In this document: piece after piece, positions 19,405 through 30,192 of the stretch | Numbering within the stretch: position 1 is the first letter of the stretch | How the letters are laid out: every line of letters starts with the position of its first letter | DNA from: Psychroserpens jangbogonensis | GTDB taxonomy: Bacteria; Bacteroidota; Bacteroidia; Flavobacteriales; Flavobacteriaceae | DNA length: 64,000 nt | Reading direction: 5' to 3' | NCBI RefSeq assembly: GCF_000797465.1 | Contig: NZ_JSWG01000012.1 | Span: 62,001-126,000, forward strand | Made by a program: the position numbers and the translations under genes | The notes under the pieces: model-generated | What the model was told of the DNA's origin: nothing | Databases searched by the model: none | What the model saw: only the letters and a program-made list of their open reading frames with translations

Positions 19405-19929
19405 TTATCCGTTAAATACTTTTTCAAGAGAAACTCCTCTATCCTTTGCAATTGTTCTTGCATCTCTTAATTGTAATAAAGCGTCAAAAGTCGCTTTTAC
19501 AACATTGTGAGGGTTAGAAGAACCTTGAGATTTAGATAATACATCGTGAATACCGACGGCTTCTAATACTGTTCTCACAGCACCACCAGCAATTACACCT
19601 GTACCAGGAGCAGCAGGAATAATATTTACTCTAGCTCCACCAAATTTACCTTTTTGTTCGTGAGGTAAGGTTCCTTTAATAATAGGAATTCTTACTAAGT
19701 TTTTCTTAGCATCTTCAATTGCTTTCGCAATTGCAGTAGCAACATCCTTAGATTTTCCTAAACCGTGACCTACAACTCCAGCTTCATCACCAACCACTAC
19801 GATCGCTGAAAAACCAAAAGCTCTACCACCTTTTGTTACTTTGGTAACTCTCTGTACACCAACTAAACGATCTTTAAGATCAATTCCACTTGGTTTTACT
19901 AATTCTGCGTTTTTATATTTTTGATACAT
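19405..19929 (-). CDS. rpsE: 30S ribosomal protein uS5
   Basis: This 174-residue protein has the double-stranded RNA-binding-like N-terminal domain ([20 protein letters not shown]) and the C-terminal domain ([20 protein letters not shown]). uS5 lines the mRNA entry and affects decoding accuracy. It sits 6 bp after rplR. Confidence 0.97.
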   Translation of the reverse strand: MYQKYKNAELVKPSGIDLKDRLVGVQRVTKVTKGGRAFGFSAIVVVGDEAGVVGHGLGKSKDVATAIAKAIEDAKKNLVRIPIIKGTLPHEQKGKFGGARVNIIPAAPGTGVIAGGAVRTVLEAVGIHDVLSKSQGSSNPHNVVKATFDALLQLRDARTIAKDRGVSLEKVFNG

Positions 19930-19935
19930 AGTGTC

Positions 19936-20292
19936 TTAGAATTTAAGTCCGCCTTCTCTTGCGCCTTCAGCTAATGATTTTACTCTTCCGTGATATTGGT
20001 ATCCACCTCTATCAAAAGAAATAGTACTGATACCAGCTTTTATTGATCTCTCAGCAACAGCTTTACCAACTAAGGTTGCCATTTCTGTTTTAGTTCCTTT
20101 TGCAGAAGCTACATCTTTATCTCTTGAAGATGCTGCAGCTAACGTTTTACCTGTTACATCATCTACTACTTGAGCGTAGATATCTTTATTGCTTCTAAAA
20201 ACAGCTAATCTTGGTCTTGCTTCTGTACCAGAAACAACCTTACGGATTCTGCTTTTTATTCTTAGTCTTTTTTCGTTCTTTGTTAATGCCAT
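19936..20292 (-). CDS. rplR: 50S ribosomal protein uL18
   Basis: This 118-residue 5S rRNA-binding protein has [20 protein letters not shown] and the C-terminal [20 protein letters not shown]. It lies 10 bp after rplF in standard spc order. Confidence 0.97.
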   Translation of the reverse strand: MALTKNEKRLRIKSRIRKVVSGTEARPRLAVFRSNKDIYAQVVDDVTGKTLAAASSRDKDVASAKGTKTEMATLVGKAVAERSIKAGISTISFDRGGYQYHGRVKSLAEGAREGGLKF

Positions 20293-20302
20293 AACTAATT
20301 TT

Positions 20303-20845
20303 TTAAGCTGATTTACCTGCTTTTCTTCTTAACTCTTCACCTACAAACTTGATCCCTTTTCCTTTATAAGGCTCAGGTCTTCTGAAGCTACGGATTTTTG
20401 CAGCAACTTGACCAACCAATTGTTTATCGTGAGATGTTAATTTTATTATTGGGTTTTTACCTTTTTCTGAAATAGTTTCAATTTTTACTTCTGGTGCAAT
20501 ATTTAAAACAATATTGTGAGAGAAACCTAAAGCCAAATCTAATTTCTGTCCTTGATTTGAAGCTCTATAACCTACACCTACAAGCTCTAATTCTTTACCC
20601 CATCCTTTAGAAACACCATCTATCATGTTGTTCATTAAAGATCTGTATAAACCGTGTTTAGCTTTTTGTTCTTTGTTATCTGCCGATCTAGTTACAAGTA
20701 CGTTTCCGTCTTCAACTTTAATTTCAACAGTATCATAGCTTTGTGTTAATTCTCCTAATTTACCTTTTACGGTAACTAAGCTATCCTTAACATCAACCGT
20801 AACTCCTTCTGGAATTGCTACTGGATTATTTCCTATTCTTGACAT
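20303..20845 (-). CDS. rplF: 50S ribosomal protein uL6
   Basis: This 180-residue protein has two tandem uL6 domains; the signature [20 protein letters not shown] is near the C-terminus. It sits near the GTPase-binding site of the 50S subunit. It follows rpsH by 17 bp. Confidence 0.97.
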   Translation of the reverse strand: MSRIGNNPVAIPEGVTVDVKDSLVTVKGKLGELTQSYDTVEIKVEDGNVLVTRSADNKEQKAKHGLYRSLMNNMIDGVSKGWGKELELVGVGYRASNQGQKLDLALGFSHNIVLNIAPEVKIETISEKGKNPIIKLTSHDKQLVGQVAAKIRSFRRPEPYKGKGIKFVGEELRRKAGKSA

Positions 20846-20862
20846 GTTCTTTCTGCTTTAAA

Positions 20863-21261
20863 TTAGTAAACGTAACACAATAATTCACCACCTACATTAT
20901 CTCTTTCTGCTTGCTTACCTGTAACTACACCTTTAGATGTCGACACAATAGCAATACCTAAACCGTTAAGGATTCTTGGCATTTCTTTAGCATTAGCATA
21001 CTTACGTAAACCTGGCGTGCTTATTCTTTGAATTTTCTTGATAACCGATTCTTTAGTTTCCTTGTTGTACTTCAAAGCAATTTTAATTGTTCCTTGTACA
21101 CTAGAATCGTCGAATTTATAACTTAAAATATATCCTTGATCGAATAATATTTTAGTCATTTCTTTCTTTAAGTTTGATGCAGGAATTTCAACCACTCTGT
21201 GATTTGCTTTCACTGCATTTCTGATTCTTGTTAAGAAATCAGCAATTGGATCTGTATTCAT
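20863..21261 (-). CDS. rpsH: 30S ribosomal protein uS8
   Basis: This 132-residue primary 16S rRNA-binding protein runs from MNTDPIADFLTRIRNAV to the C-terminal STSKGVVTGKQAERDNVGGE. In E. coli it represses the spc operon. Here it follows an unusually long 86-bp spacer after rpsN that contains two hairpins, so local control is possible. Confidence 0.97.
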   Translation of the reverse strand: MNTDPIADFLTRIRNAVKANHRVVEIPASNLKKEMTKILFDQGYILSYKFDDSSVQGTIKIALKYNKETKESVIKKIQRISTPGLRKYANAKEMPRILNGLGIAIVSTSKGVVTGKQAERDNVGGELLCYVY

Positions 21262-21277
21262 TTATATTAATTTGCGG

Positions 21278-21343
21278 TAACGGTTTTCGTTATATCTCGA
21301 ACCTGAAACCAATTTATAATTCACTATTTATCGCTAAGCGATA
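21278..21343 (-). promoter_or_regulatory. Two hairpins in the rpsN-rpsH spacer
   Basis: On the minus strand TATCGC-TTA-GCGATA (21329-21343) lies just after the rpsN stop, and TAACG-AAAAC-CGTTA (21278-21292) lies just before the rpsH ATG. Neither has a T-tract. Most spacers in this part of the cluster are 2-20 bp. Confidence 0.4.
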
Positions 21344-21347
21344 GATT

Positions 21348-21617
21348 TTACCAAGATGCTTTTCTTACACCTGGAATCAAACCTTGGTTAGCCATTTCAC
21401 GAAATGTTACACGTGAAACACCAAAAGTTCTCATATATCCCTTAGGTCTTCCTGTAAGTTTACATCTATTGTGCATACGAACTGGAGAAGCGTTTTTTGG
21501 TAACTTCTGTAATGCTTCGTAATCTCCAGCTTCTTTCAAAGCTTTACGTTTTTCAGCATATTTAGCTACTGTTTTTGCTCTTTTAACCTCACGGGCTTTC
21601 ATTGATTCTTTAGCCAT
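21348..21617 (-). CDS. rpsN: 30S ribosomal protein uS14 (zinc-free type)
   Basis: This 89-residue uS14 is the long form without the CxxC zinc pairs; the C-terminal [20 protein letters not shown] and [20 protein letters not shown] are intact. It starts 3 bp after rplE. Confidence 0.97.
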   Translation of the reverse strand: MAKESMKAREVKRAKTVAKYAEKRKALKEAGDYEALQKLPKNASPVRMHNRCKLTGRPKGYMRTFGVSRVTFREMANQGLIPGVRKASW

Positions 21618-21620
21618 ATC

Positions 21621-22169
21621 TTAGTTCTTTTGAAAAGGTAATCCCATTTCAGTTAATAACGATTTTGCTTCTTTATCTGTATCAGCTGTTGTTACAAATG
21701 TAATATCCATACCAGATATTTTATTGATTTTATCAATATCTATTTCTGGAAAGATAATTTGCTCAACTACACCTAAGTTATAATTTCCACGACCATCAAA
21801 ACCTGTTGCTTTGATTCCGCCAAAATCTCTTACTCTTGGTAAGGCTGAAGTTACTAAACGATCTAAAAACTCATACATTTGCTCACCTCTTAACGTTACA
21901 CGAGTACCAATTGGCATTCCTTTACGTAATTTGAATGATGCAACATCCTTTTTAGATAATGTTGCTACAGCTTTTTGACCAGAAATTTTAGTTAATTCAT
22001 CAATAGCATGATCAATTAATTTCTTATCAGAAACTGCACCACCTACACCTTTAGATATAACTATCTTAGTAAGTTTAGGAACTTGCATTATATTTTTATA
22101 TCCGAATTCTTCTGTAAGAGCAGAAACTACTTTGTCCTTGTACTCTTGTTTTAATCTTGGAGTATACAT
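21621..22169 (-). CDS. rplE: 50S ribosomal protein uL5
   Basis: This 182-residue 5S rRNA-binding protein has the central domain ([40 protein letters not shown]) and the C-terminal [20 protein letters not shown]. It lies 2 bp after rplX and forms part of the central protuberance. Confidence 0.97.
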   Translation of the reverse strand: MYTPRLKQEYKDKVVSALTEEFGYKNIMQVPKLTKIVISKGVGGAVSDKKLIDHAIDELTKISGQKAVATLSKKDVASFKLRKGMPIGTRVTLRGEQMYEFLDRLVTSALPRVRDFGGIKATGFDGRGNYNLGVVEQIIFPEIDIDKINKISGMDITFVTTADTDKEAKSLLTEMGLPFQKN

Positions 22170-22171
22170 AA

Positions 22172-22483
22172 CTATATTACTTCATTTGATTTCTTAGAAA
22201 ATCTCACTTTATTATCACCTTCCATTTTAAAACCAACTCTTGTTGCTTCTCCTTTTGAAGTTAACAACGTCAAGTTAGATATATGCATTGGTGCTTCTTT
22301 CTCTACAATTCCACCTTGAGGACTTTGTGCACTTGGTTTAGTATGTTTCTTAACCATGTTTACACCCTCTACGATGGCTTTGTTCTTATCTATAAATACT
22401 TTAAGTACTTTACCTTCTGTCCCTTTATGGTCTCCAGCGATTACTTGAACTGTATCTCCTGATTTAATTTTAAGCTTTGTCAT
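22172..22483 (-). CDS. rplX: 50S ribosomal protein uL24
   Basis: This 103-residue protein has the KOW motif ([20 protein letters not shown]) and [21 protein letters not shown] start it at the ATG 22481-22483 ([10 protein letters not shown]), the family-typical start. An upstream ATG at 22495 in the same frame overlaps the rplN stop and would add four residues. uL24 initiates 50S assembly. Confidence 0.95.
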   Translation of the reverse strand: MTKLKIKSGDTVQVIAGDHKGTEGKVLKVFIDKNKAIVEGVNMVKKHTKPSAQSPQGGIVEKEAPMHISNLTLLTSKGEATRVGFKMEGDNKVRFSKKSNEVI

Positions 22484-22494
22484 TTTTTTATACA

Positions 22495-22863
22495 TTAAAG
22501 CACTTCTGGTGCCAATGATACAATTTTCATGAACTGTTTGTCACGAAGTTCTCTAGCTACTGGTCCAAATACACGAGTACCTCTCATTTCTCCTGTTGGA
22601 TTTAAGAGTACACAAGCATTATCGTCAAAACGAATATAAGAACCGTCTGGACGTCTTACTTCTTTTTTAGTACGAACCACTACTGCAGTTGAAACTGCAC
22701 CTTTTTTAATACCTCCATTAGGCGCTGCATCTTTAACAGATACTACGATTTTGTCTCCTATTGAAGCATATCTTCTTTTTGTACCACCAAGAACACGTAT
22801 TGTTAATACTTCTTTTGCTCCTGTGTTATCAGCTACTTTTAATCTAGATTCTTGTTGTACCAT
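22495..22863 (-). CDS. rplN: 50S ribosomal protein uL14
   Basis: This 122-residue protein starts [20 protein letters not shown] and keeps [20 protein letters not shown]. It is the ribosomal partner of RsfS, whose gene is at 156-527 in this window. It follows rpsQ by 2 bp. Confidence 0.97.
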   Translation of the reverse strand: MVQQESRLKVADNTGAKEVLTIRVLGGTKRRYASIGDKIVVSVKDAAPNGGIKKGAVSTAVVVRTKKEVRRPDGSYIRFDDNACVLLNPTGEMRGTRVFGPVARELRDKQFMKIVSLAPEVL

Positions 22864-22865
22864 AA

Positions 22866-23123
22866 TTATTTAGCTCTTTCAATTATTTCTACTAATCTCC
22901 AACATTTAGATTTACTTAAAGGTCTTGTTTCCATGATCTTTACCGTATCACCAATGTTACAGTCATTTGTTTCGTCGTGAGCAACATATTTCTTTGTTTT
23001 CAAAACGAATTTTCCATACATAGGATGTTTAACTTTTTTTACTTCTGCAACAACGATTGATTTCATCATTTTGTTACTAGTAACTACTCCTACACGTTCT
23101 TTTCTTAAATGTCTTTTTTCCAT
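22866..23123 (-). CDS. rpsQ: 30S ribosomal protein uS17
   Basis: This 85-residue OB-fold protein ([40 protein letters not shown]) binds 16S rRNA. It lies 18 bp after rpmC. Confidence 0.97.
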   Translation of the reverse strand: MEKRHLRKERVGVVTSNKMMKSIVVAEVKKVKHPMYGKFVLKTKKYVAHDETNDCNIGDTVKIMETRPLSKSKCWRLVEIIERAK

Positions 23124-23141
23124 CTTTCAGCCAGAATACAA

Positions 23142-23333
23142 TTACTGTATTTCTCTTTTAGTTAATTCTGTTGCAATTCTAGCTACTGAACGTCTAACGT
23201 TACGTAACTGAATTGGATTCTCTAATGGAGAGATTGCATGAGCCAATTTAAGGTCTGAATAACTCTTTTTTGTCTCGCTAAATTTCTCTTGTAACTCAGT
23301 TACTGATAGCTGTGTAATTTCTGCTTGCTTCAT
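23142..23333 (-). CDS. rpmC: 50S ribosomal protein uL29
   Basis: This 63-residue helical protein at the nascent-chain exit site has MKQAEITQLSVTELQEKFSE and the conserved PIQLRNVRRSVARIATEL. It lies 11 bp after rplP. Confidence 0.97.
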   Translation of the reverse strand: MKQAEITQLSVTELQEKFSETKKSYSDLKLAHAISPLENPIQLRNVRRSVARIATELTKREIQ

Positions 23334-23344
23334 AATTTTTTATA

Positions 23345-23764
23345 TTAAGCTTCGTAATCTCGAGCTATTAAAAACTTAGTTTTTACTGGTAGTTTTTGAG
23401 CTGCTAAACGTAATGCTTCTTTAGCAACGTCTATTGGCACACCACCAACTTCAAAAAGGATTCTTCCTGGCTTAACTACAGCTACCCAGTATTCTACAGC
23501 ACCCTTTCCCTTACCCATACGAACCTCTAAAGGTTTTTTAGTAATTGGCTTGTCTGGAAATATTTTAATCCATAATTGACCTTCCCTTTTCATATAACGT
23601 GTTGCTGCAATACGAGCTGCCTCGATTTGACGTGACGTTAAAAAGTTAGTGTCTAGAGATTTTATACCAAACATACCATAAGAAAGCTGGTGTCCTCTTC
23701 CGGTATTTCCTTTCATACGTCCTTTTTGGACTTTACGAAATTTTGTTCTTTTCGGTTGTAACAT
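23345..23764 (-). CDS. rplP: 50S ribosomal protein uL16
   Basis: This 139-residue protein ([60 protein letters not shown]) helps position tRNA at the A site. It starts 19 bp after rpsC. Confidence 0.97.
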   Translation of the reverse strand: MLQPKRTKFRKVQKGRMKGNTGRGHQLSYGMFGIKSLDTNFLTSRQIEAARIAATRYMKREGQLWIKIFPDKPITKKPLEVRMGKGKGAVEYWVAVVKPGRILFEVGGVPIDVAKEALRLAAQKLPVKTKFLIARDYEA

Positions 23765-23783
23765 TGTTCTTTGTCTTTAAAAA

Positions 23784-24506
23784 TTACTTTCTGCGACGAG
23801 ATTTATTATTATCTCTTCCGCGTCCTCCAGGTTTGCCACCTTGTTTCTTAGACAAGCCAACTAATGGAGAAAGTTCTCTTTTACCATATACTTCACCTTT
23901 CATGATCCATACTTTTACACCCAATCTACCATAAGTAGTGTGTGACTCAACTAAAGCATAGTCAATATCGGCTCTAAATGTTGATAAAGGAATACGTCCT
24001 TCTTTGTAGTGTTCACTACGTGCCATTTCAGCACCATTTAAACGACCACTGATTTGGATTTTTATTCCTTCAGCATTCATACGTATAGCAGCAGCAATTG
24101 CCATTTTGATTGCTCGTCGGTAAGAGATACGATTCTCAATTTGACGTGCGACACTTGTTCCTACTAAAAACGCATCGAGTTCAGGTCTTTTAATTTCAAA
24201 GATGTTTAACTGAACCTCTTTACCAGTAATTTTCTTAAGTTCCTCTTTCAACTTGTCTACCTCTTGGCCACCTTTTCCGATAATAATACCAGGTCTTGCA
24301 GTAGTGATAGTAACGGTTACAAGTTTAAGCGTACGCTCAATAATTACTCTAGATACACTAGCTTTTGATAAACGAGCATGGATATACTCTCTGATTTTAT
24401 AGTCTTCAGCAAGTTTATCACCATAATCATTTCCACCATACCAGTTAGATTCCCATCCTCTGATAATTCCTAAACGATTTCCGATTGGATTTGTCTTTTG
24501 TCCCAT
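23784..24506 (-). CDS. rpsC: 30S ribosomal protein uS3
   Basis: This 240-residue protein has an N-terminal KH domain ([20 protein letters not shown]) and a C-terminal domain ([40 protein letters not shown]), ending in an Arg/Lys-rich tail. It lines the mRNA entry channel and lies 8 bp after rplV. Confidence 0.97.
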   Translation of the reverse strand: MGQKTNPIGNRLGIIRGWESNWYGGNDYGDKLAEDYKIREYIHARLSKASVSRVIIERTLKLVTVTITTARPGIIIGKGGQEVDKLKEELKKITGKEVQLNIFEIKRPELDAFLVGTSVARQIENRISYRRAIKMAIAAAIRMNAEGIKIQISGRLNGAEMARSEHYKEGRIPLSTFRADIDYALVESHTTYGRLGVKVWIMKGEVYGKRELSPLVGLSKKQGGKPGGRGRDNNKSRRRK

Positions 24507-24514
24507 ATCTCTAT

Positions 24515-24922
24515 CTAAGCTTGTGTGTTATTTTTTGCTCCAATCACAACTGTAACGTGATTAGATCTTTTTCTAATTCTGTGTGCACGACCTTGAGGTG
24601 CTGGACGTAATCTTTTTAACATAGATCCTCCGTCAACTCTAATCTCTTGCACAAATAAATCTGCTTCTTCAATACTTGCATCTTCGTTTTTAGCTTGCCA
24701 GTTAGCAATAGCTGACAATAATAATTTCTCTAAACGACGTGATGCTTCTTTAGAACTAAATCTTAAGATTTGAAGTGCTTTCTCAGCTTCTTTTCCTCTA
24801 ACCAAATCCGCAACTAAGCGCATTTTTCTTGGTGAGGTAGGACAGTTATTTAATTTTGCAAATGCAACTTTCTTTCTGCCTTCCTTAATAGCGTCTGCCA
24901 TTTGTTTTTTACGACTTCCCAT
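24515..24922 (-). CDS. rplV: 50S ribosomal protein uL22
   Basis: This 135-residue protein has the conserved [20 protein letters not shown] and the beta-hairpin region ([20 protein letters not shown]) that reaches into the peptide exit tunnel. The N-terminal [14 protein letters not shown] extension is usual in Flavobacteriaceae, so the first ATG is kept. It lies 6 bp after rpsS. Confidence 0.96.
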   Translation of the reverse strand: MGSRKKQMADAIKEGRKKVAFAKLNNCPTSPRKMRLVADLVRGKEAEKALQILRFSSKEASRRLEKLLLSAIANWQAKNEDASIEEADLFVQEIRVDGGSMLKRLRPAPQGRAHRIRKRSNHVTVVIGAKNNTQA

Positions 24923-24928
24923 AGCTTA

Positions 24929-25207
24929 CTATTTTTTTCCTTTATTTTTTGCACCTGCATGACCTCTAAAAGATCTTGTTGGTGAAAATTCTCCTAATTT
25001 GTGACCTACCATGTTTTCAGTTACATAAACTGGTACAAATTGACGACCGTTGTGTACTGCGATAGTTTGTCCAACAAAATCTGGAGAAATCATCGAGGCT
25101 CTAGACCACGTTTTGATTACTGTCTTTTTGTTAGAAGCTACATTCGCTTCAACTTTTTTACTCAATTTATAATGGATGTAAGGTCCTTTTTTTAATGAAC
25201 GTGCCAT
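24929..25207 (-). CDS. rpsS: 30S ribosomal protein uS19
   Basis: This 92-residue head protein ([40 protein letters not shown]) partners with uS13. It lies 10 bp after rplB. Confidence 0.97.
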   Translation of the reverse strand: MARSLKKGPYIHYKLSKKVEANVASNKKTVIKTWSRASMISPDFVGQTIAVHNGRQFVPVYVTENMVGHKLGEFSPTRSFRGHAGAKNKGKK

Positions 25208-25217
25208 ATTATATCAG

Positions 25218-26045
25218 TTATTTCTTTCTACGTTCTACAATATATTTATTACTCGCTTTAGTTTTAGAACGTGTTCTAAATCCTTTAGCTGGAATACCAT
25301 TTTTAGATCTTGGATGTCCTCCTGAAGATTTACCTTCACCACCACCCATTGGGTGATCGACTGGATTCATTACCACTGGTCTTACTCTTGGTCTTCTACC
25401 TAACCATCTTGAACGTCCTGCTTTACCAGAAACAGTTAATTGATGATCTGAATTAGATACAACACCTATAGTAGCCATACATTCCGTAAGTACTAATCTT
25501 GTTTCTCCTGAAGGTAATTTAACCGTAGCGAACTTACCATCTCTTGCCATAAGTTGAGCAAATGCTCCAGCACTTCTTGCCATTACTGCTCCTTGACCAG
25601 GACGTAATTCTATACAAGAAATAATTGTACCCAAAGGTATTTGACTTAATGGCATTGCGTTACCAATTTCTGGTGCAATTCCTTCTCTTCCAGATACTAC
25701 ATTTTGCCCAACCTGTAATCCATTTTGTGCAATGATGTAACTCTTTTCTCCATCTTGATAATTCAATAAAGCGATAAAAGCTGTTCTGTTTGGATCGTAT
25801 TGGATTGACGCAACTTCACCAGGAACTCCTGTTTTGTTACGTTTGAAATCGATAATACGATACTTTTTCTTATGACCTCCACCAATATGGCGCATGGTCA
25901 TTTTTCCTCGATTGTTTCTACCACCAGATCTCTTGTTCGGAACGAGTAAACTCTTTTCCGGCTTATCAGTAGTTATGGCATCGAATCCATTTACTACTCT
26001 AAAACGCTGAGCTGATGTGATTGGTTTTAATTTTCTTACTGACAT
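25218..26045 (-). CDS. rplB: 50S ribosomal protein uL2
   Basis: This 275-residue protein is essential for subunit association and peptidyl transferase function. The conserved C-terminal block [20 protein letters not shown] appears here as [20 protein letters not shown] and is intact, including the functional His in DHPMGGG. It lies 10 bp after rplW. Confidence 0.98.
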   Translation of the reverse strand: MSVRKLKPITSAQRFRVVNGFDAITTDKPEKSLLVPNKRSGGRNNRGKMTMRHIGGGHKKKYRIIDFKRNKTGVPGEVASIQYDPNRTAFIALLNYQDGEKSYIIAQNGLQVGQNVVSGREGIAPEIGNAMPLSQIPLGTIISCIELRPGQGAVMARSAGAFAQLMARDGKFATVKLPSGETRLVLTECMATIGVVSNSDHQLTVSGKAGRSRWLGRRPRVRPVVMNPVDHPMGGGEGKSSGGHPRSKNGIPAKGFRTRSKTKASNKYIVERRKK

Positions 26046-26055
26046 TATTGTCTAA

Positions 26056-26346
26056 TTACATGTTAGTGTATAAATCAATTACTTCACCTTCCGCCAGTTG
26101 TACAATTGCTTTTTTAACAGCATTTGTTTTACCATGTTGAATACCAGTTTTTGTAAACTTAGTACTACGATCTGGACGGACATTTATAGTACGAACTTTT
26201 TCAACAGAAACACCATAGGTTGCTTCCACAGCCTTTTTGATTTCTACCTTGTTCGCCTTAGTGTTCACTTCAAATGCATAAGCATTTAACAACTCACTTT
26301 GCATGGTTGCTTTTTCTGTGATTATAGGTTTAATTAAGATACTCAT
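26056..26346 (-). CDS. rplW: 50S ribosomal protein uL23
   Basis: This 96-residue protein at the tunnel exit (LIKPIITEKATMQSELLNAY; KAVEATYGVSVEKVRTINVR) docks trigger factor and SRP. It lies 6 bp after rplD. Confidence 0.97.
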   Translation of the reverse strand: MSILIKPIITEKATMQSELLNAYAFEVNTKANKVEIKKAVEATYGVSVEKVRTINVRPDRSTKFTKTGIQHGKTNAVKKAIVQLAEGEVIDLYTNM

Positions 26347-26352
26347 GACTTT

Positions 26353-26982
26353 CTATTTACTTAAATTCGATTCAATTCCCTCTAAAGAACTCTCCAGAAG
26401 AATTAATTTATTTGCATTCAAAATTTTATAAGTGCTTAATTCTGAGTTAATTATAACATCAGACCCTTTAAAATTTCGTGATGACAAATATACATTATTA
26501 TTTGAAGCACCCAACACAATCAACGATTTTTTGTCTTGTATGTCTAGCGCTTTCAATACTGCTGTAAAGTTTTTCGTCTTTGGACTATCAAAACTGAAGT
26601 CTTCCAACACAACGATATCTTTAGCATTAGCCTTCATTGTCAATGCTGATTTACGGGCAAGACGCTTAAGGTTTTTGTTCAATTTGATACTATAATTTCT
26701 TGGTCTTGGTCCGAACATACGTCCACCACCTCTAAATACACCAGATTTAATACTACCTGCTCTTGCAGTACCAGTACCTTTCTGTTTTTTAATCTTACGT
26801 GTACTTCCTGAAATTTCAGCTCTTTCTTTAGACTTATGAGTACCTTGACGTTGGTTAGCCAAATACTGCTTAACGTCTAAGTAAACTGCATGATTATTAG
26901 GCTCTATAGCGAACACATCTTTAGAAAGCTCTGCTTTTCTACCTGTGTCTTTTCCGTTTATATCTAAAACTGCTATTTTCAT
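26353..26982 (-). CDS. rplD: 50S ribosomal protein uL4
   Basis: This 209-residue protein starts at ATG 26980-26982 ([20 protein letters not shown]). That start overlaps the rplC stop by one base (TAATG), and a longer in-frame ATG at 27027 would lie inside rplC. The tunnel loop (QKGTGTARAGSIKSGVFRGG; GGRMFGPRPRNY) is intact. In gamma-proteobacteria uL4 represses the S10 operon; here the attenuator-like element lies one gene upstream of rplD, before rplC. Confidence 0.96.
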   Translation of the reverse strand: MKIAVLDINGKDTGRKAELSKDVFAIEPNNHAVYLDVKQYLANQRQGTHKSKERAEISGSTRKIKKQKGTGTARAGSIKSGVFRGGGRMFGPRPRNYSIKLNKNLKRLARKSALTMKANAKDIVVLEDFSFDSPKTKNFTAVLKALDIQDKKSLIVLGASNNNVYLSSRNFKGSDVIINSELSTYKILNANKLILLESSLEGIESNLSK

Positions 26983-27599
26983 TATTTCTGAATAATTACA
27001 TAAGAGTTTTTGTGTCCTGGAACACATCCTTTAACCACAATTAAGTTCTTTTCAGCAACTACCTTGTAGACTCTTAAATTTTCAACATATACTCTTTCGC
27101 CACCCATTCGTCCAGCCATTTTCATCCCTTTGAATACTCTCGCTGGATATGAAGCTGCACCAATAGAACCTGGAGCTCTTAAACGGTTATGCTGACCATG
27201 CGTTGCTTGACCAACACCAGCAAATCCATGACGTTTTACAACACCTTGGAAACCTTTTCCTTTTGAAGTTCCAGCTACATCAACAAATTCACCTTCAATA
27301 AAGTGATCTACTGTTATAGCATCTCCTAATTTGTAATCTCCTTCAAATCCTTGAAATTCCGCGACTTTTCTCTTAACAGAAGTACCAGCTTTTTTGGCGT
27401 GACCAATTTCAGCTTTAGTAGCACTTTTCTCTGTCTTGTCATCGAAACCAAGTTGAAGGGCACTGTACCCGTCGACCTCTTCGGTTCTGACTTGGGTAAC
27501 GATACATGGTCCAGCTTCGATTACTGTACAAGGAATATTCTTCCCGTTCTCATCGAAAATGCTGGTCATACCGATCTTTTTTCCTATTAACCCAGACAT
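26982..27599 (-). CDS. rplC: 50S ribosomal protein uL3
   Basis: This 205-residue protein has [20 protein letters not shown] and the loop reaching the peptidyl transferase centre ([32 protein letters not shown]). It is separated from rpsJ by 142 bp, one of the longest spacers of the cluster, which holds a terminator/antiterminator candidate. It is translationally coupled to rplD. Confidence 0.97.
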   Translation of the reverse strand: MSGLIGKKIGMTSIFDENGKNIPCTVIEAGPCIVTQVRTEEVDGYSALQLGFDDKTEKSATKAEIGHAKKAGTSVKRKVAEFQGFEGDYKLGDAITVDHFIEGEFVDVAGTSKGKGFQGVVKRHGFAGVGQATHGQHNRLRAPGSIGAASYPARVFKGMKMAGRMGGERVYVENLRVYKVVAEKNLIVVKGCVPGHKNSYVIIQK

Positions 27600-27631
27600 A
27601 ATTATTAATTTATTTATTATTACTATTTATT

Positions 27632-27673
27632 AAAAACTCAAGGCCGAAAATACATTCGACCTTGAATTGTATT
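27632..27673 (-). promoter_or_regulatory. Attenuator candidate between rpsJ and rplC
   Basis: On the minus strand a 10-bp hairpin (27655-27664 with 27639-27648, one G-U pair, 6-nt loop) is followed by AGTTTTT, which has the form of an intrinsic terminator. Overlapping it, GAATTGTATT at 27664-27673 (plus-strand reading) can pair with AATACATTC at 27649-27657 over 9 bp with one bulge. The two folds exclude each other. A terminator inside an essential operon makes sense only if read-through is regulated. Control by a ribosomal protein is inferred. Confidence 0.6.
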
Positions 27674-27741
27674 TTTACCGTTTTTCCTTTGCACGCAGCT
27701 CCGGACATGTTTCGCTTTATATATTAAGCGTTATGATTCAC

Positions 27742-28047
27742 TTACACTTTAATCTCAACTTCCACTCCACTTGGTAATTCAAGCTTCATTAACGCATCAA
27801 TTGTTTTAGAAGATGACGAGTAAATATCTAATAATCTCTTGTAAGAGCTTAATTGAAATTGTTCTCTTGACTTCTTATTTACGTGTGGTGAACGTAATAC
27901 AGTGAAAATCTTTTTGTGTGTTGGTAATGGAATTGGTCCAGTTACAACAGCACCTGTACTTTTTACTGTTTTTACAATCTTATCAGCAGATTTATCAACT
28001 AAATTGTGATCGTAAGACTTTAATTTTATTCTAATTTTCTGACTCAT
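27742..28047 (-). CDS. rpsJ: 30S ribosomal protein uS10
   Basis: This 101-residue protein ([40 protein letters not shown]) also serves as NusE in antitermination. It lies 12 bp after fusA; tuf, which usually separates them in proteobacteria, is absent. An attenuator-like element follows. Confidence 0.97.
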   Translation of the reverse strand: MSQKIRIKLKSYDHNLVDKSADKIVKTVKSTGAVVTGPIPLPTHKKIFTVLRSPHVNKKSREQFQLSSYKRLLDIYSSSSKTIDALMKLELPSGVEVEIKV

Positions 28048-28059
28048 TTTCTTTTAGTT

Positions 28060-30186
28060 TTAAGCTTCTATGCCTTTTGCTGCTTTAATTACTTCTTCTG
28101 AAATATTAGAAGGAGTTTCAGCATAATGTGAAAATTCCATTGTTGATGTTGCACGACCAGATGACAATGTTCTTAATGTAGTTACATATCCAAACATTTC
28201 AGATAATGGCACAGTAGCTTTTACAGTTTTTGCACCAGCTCTATCACCCATATCACTCATTTGTCCACGACGACGATTTAAATCTCCTACTATATCACCC
28301 ATATTTTCTTCAGGTGTAATCACCTCAAGTTTCATAATAGGCTCCATTATTACCGCCTTGGCAGCTTTAGCACAATTTTTAAATCCTAACTTCGCAGCTA
28401 ATTCAAATGACAATTGATCAGAATCCACATCATGGTAAGATCCATCTTTCAATGTCACTTTCATAGCATCAATTTCATATCCTGCTAATGGTCCATTTAC
28501 CATAGCCATTTTGAATCCTTTTTCAATTGAAGGGATAAATTCCTTAGGAACGTTACCACCTTTAATTACAGATTTGAATTGAAGTCCAGTTTCTCCCTCA
28601 TCTGCAGGCTCTACAGTAAATACGATATCTGCGAATTTACCACGACCACCAGATTGCTTTTTATAAACTTCTCTATGATCAGCTGCTTGAGTAATAGCTT
28701 CTTTATATTCAACTTGTGGTTGACCTTGGTTTACTTCAACTTTAAACTCACGTCTTAAACGATCTACAATAACATCAAGGTGAAGTTCACCCATACCTGA
28801 TATAATAGTCTGCCCTGAAGCTTCGTCTGAACGCACAGTAAATGTTGGGTCTTCTTCAGCTAACTTAGATAATCCAATCCCCAACTTATCAACATCTGCT
28901 TTAGTTTTAGGCTCAACCGCAATACCAATAACTGGATCTGGGAAGTCCATAGATTCTAAAACAATAGGATGCTTTTCAGCTGTAAGTGTATCTCCTGTTT
29001 TTATAGATTTAAATCCAACAGCAGCTCCAATATCACCAGCTTCTATATAATCAATTGCATTTTGCTTATTAGCGTGCATTTGATAGATACGAGAAATACG
29101 TTCTTTCTTACCAGAACGATTGTTTAACACATAAGATCCAGCGTCTAAACGACCAGAATATGCTCTAAAAAATGCTAAACGTCCTACGAAAGGATCTGTA
29201 GCAATTTTAAATGCTAATGCAGCAAACGGCTCATCTACACTTGGCTTACGAATTTCTTCTTGTTCTGTATCTGGATTCACTCCAACGATACCTTCCTTAT
29301 CCATTGGAGAAGGTAAGTAACGACATACAGCGTCTAATAAGAACTGTACACCTTTATTTTTGAAAGCAGAACCACAAATCATAGGAATGATTGCCATATC
29401 CATAACAGCAGCTCTAAGTGCAGCATGCACTTCTTCTTCTGTAATAGAATCTTCATCTTCCATGAACTTCTCTAGTAAGTCCTCATCATAACTTGCTACC
29501 TCTTCAATAAGTTTAGCTCGTAAAATTTTTGCTTCTTCTTTAAGCTCTTCAGGAATATCAACAACATCAAATGTTGCACCCATTCCTTCTTCATGCCAAA
29601 CAATAGCTCTATTCTTAACTAAATCGACAATTCCTTTGAAGTTTTCTTCATCACCAATATTCAAAACTATAGGCACAGCATTCGAACCTAACATTTCTTT
29701 AACTTGACCACAAACCATCATAAAATCAGAACCTTGACGATCCATTTTATTTACGAAACCAATTCTTGGTACTTTATAGTTATCGGCAAGTCTCCAGTTA
29801 GTTTCAGATTGTGGCTCAACACCATCAACTGCACTAAACAAGAATACTAAACCATCAAGTACACGTAACGAACGGTTTACTTCAACCGTAAAATCAACGT
29901 GACCTGGTGTGTCAATTATATTAAAATGGTATCCTTTTGTATCAGCATTAGCTTCTCCATTATCAGTAGGGAATTCCCACTCACAGGTTGTAGCAGCAGA
30001 AGTAATTGTAATACCTCTTTCTTGCTCTTGCTCCATCCAGTCCATTGTTGCAGCACCATCATGTACTTCACCAATTTTATGAGAAACACCTGTATAATAA
30101 AGAATACGTTCTGTAGTAGTAGTTTTTCCTGCATCAATGTGAGCAGCAATACCTATATTTCTTGTGAATTTTAAATCTCTTGCCAT
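28060..30186 (-). CDS. fusA: Elongation factor G
   Basis: This 708-residue translocase GTPase has the G1 motif [19 protein letters not shown], the switch regions ([26 protein letters not shown]), NKMD, and domains II-V with the C-terminal [20 protein letters not shown]. It moves tRNA and mRNA after peptide bond formation. It lies 6 bp after rpsG. Confidence 0.97.
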   Translation of the reverse strand: MARDLKFTRNIGIAAHIDAGKTTTTERILYYTGVSHKIGEVHDGAATMDWMEQEQERGITITSAATTCEWEFPTDNGEANADTKGYHFNIIDTPGHVDFTVEVNRSLRVLDGLVFLFSAVDGVEPQSETNWRLADNYKVPRIGFVNKMDRQGSDFMMVCGQVKEMLGSNAVPIVLNIGDEENFKGIVDLVKNRAIVWHEEGMGATFDVVDIPEELKEEAKILRAKLIEEVASYDEDLLEKFMEDEDSITEEEVHAALRAAVMDMAIIPMICGSAFKNKGVQFLLDAVCRYLPSPMDKEGIVGVNPDTEQEEIRKPSVDEPFAALAFKIATDPFVGRLAFFRAYSGRLDAGSYVLNNRSGKKERISRIYQMHANKQNAIDYIEAGDIGAAVGFKSIKTGDTLTAEKHPIVLESMDFPDPVIGIAVEPKTKADVDKLGIGLSKLAEEDPTFTVRSDEASGQTIISGMGELHLDVIVDRLRREFKVEVNQGQPQVEYKEAITQAADHREVYKKQSGGRGKFADIVFTVEPADEGETGLQFKSVIKGGNVPKEFIPSIEKGFKMAMVNGPLAGYEIDAMKVTLKDGSYHDVDSDQLSFELAAKLGFKNCAKAAKAVIMEPIMKLEVITPEENMGDIVGDLNRRRGQMSDMGDRAGAKTVKATVPLSEMFGYVTTLRTLSSGRATSTMEFSHYAETPSNISEEVIKAAKGIEA

Positions 30187-30192
30187 TTCTTA

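Noticed and set aside
26983-27027. Longer start for rplD at 27027
   Set aside because: It adds 15 non-family residues lying inside rplC; the ATG at 26982 gives the standard N-terminus and TAATG coupling.
27600-27741. Independent promoter for rplC
   Set aside because: No TAnnTTTG is present on the minus strand in this spacer, so the attenuator reading is preferred.
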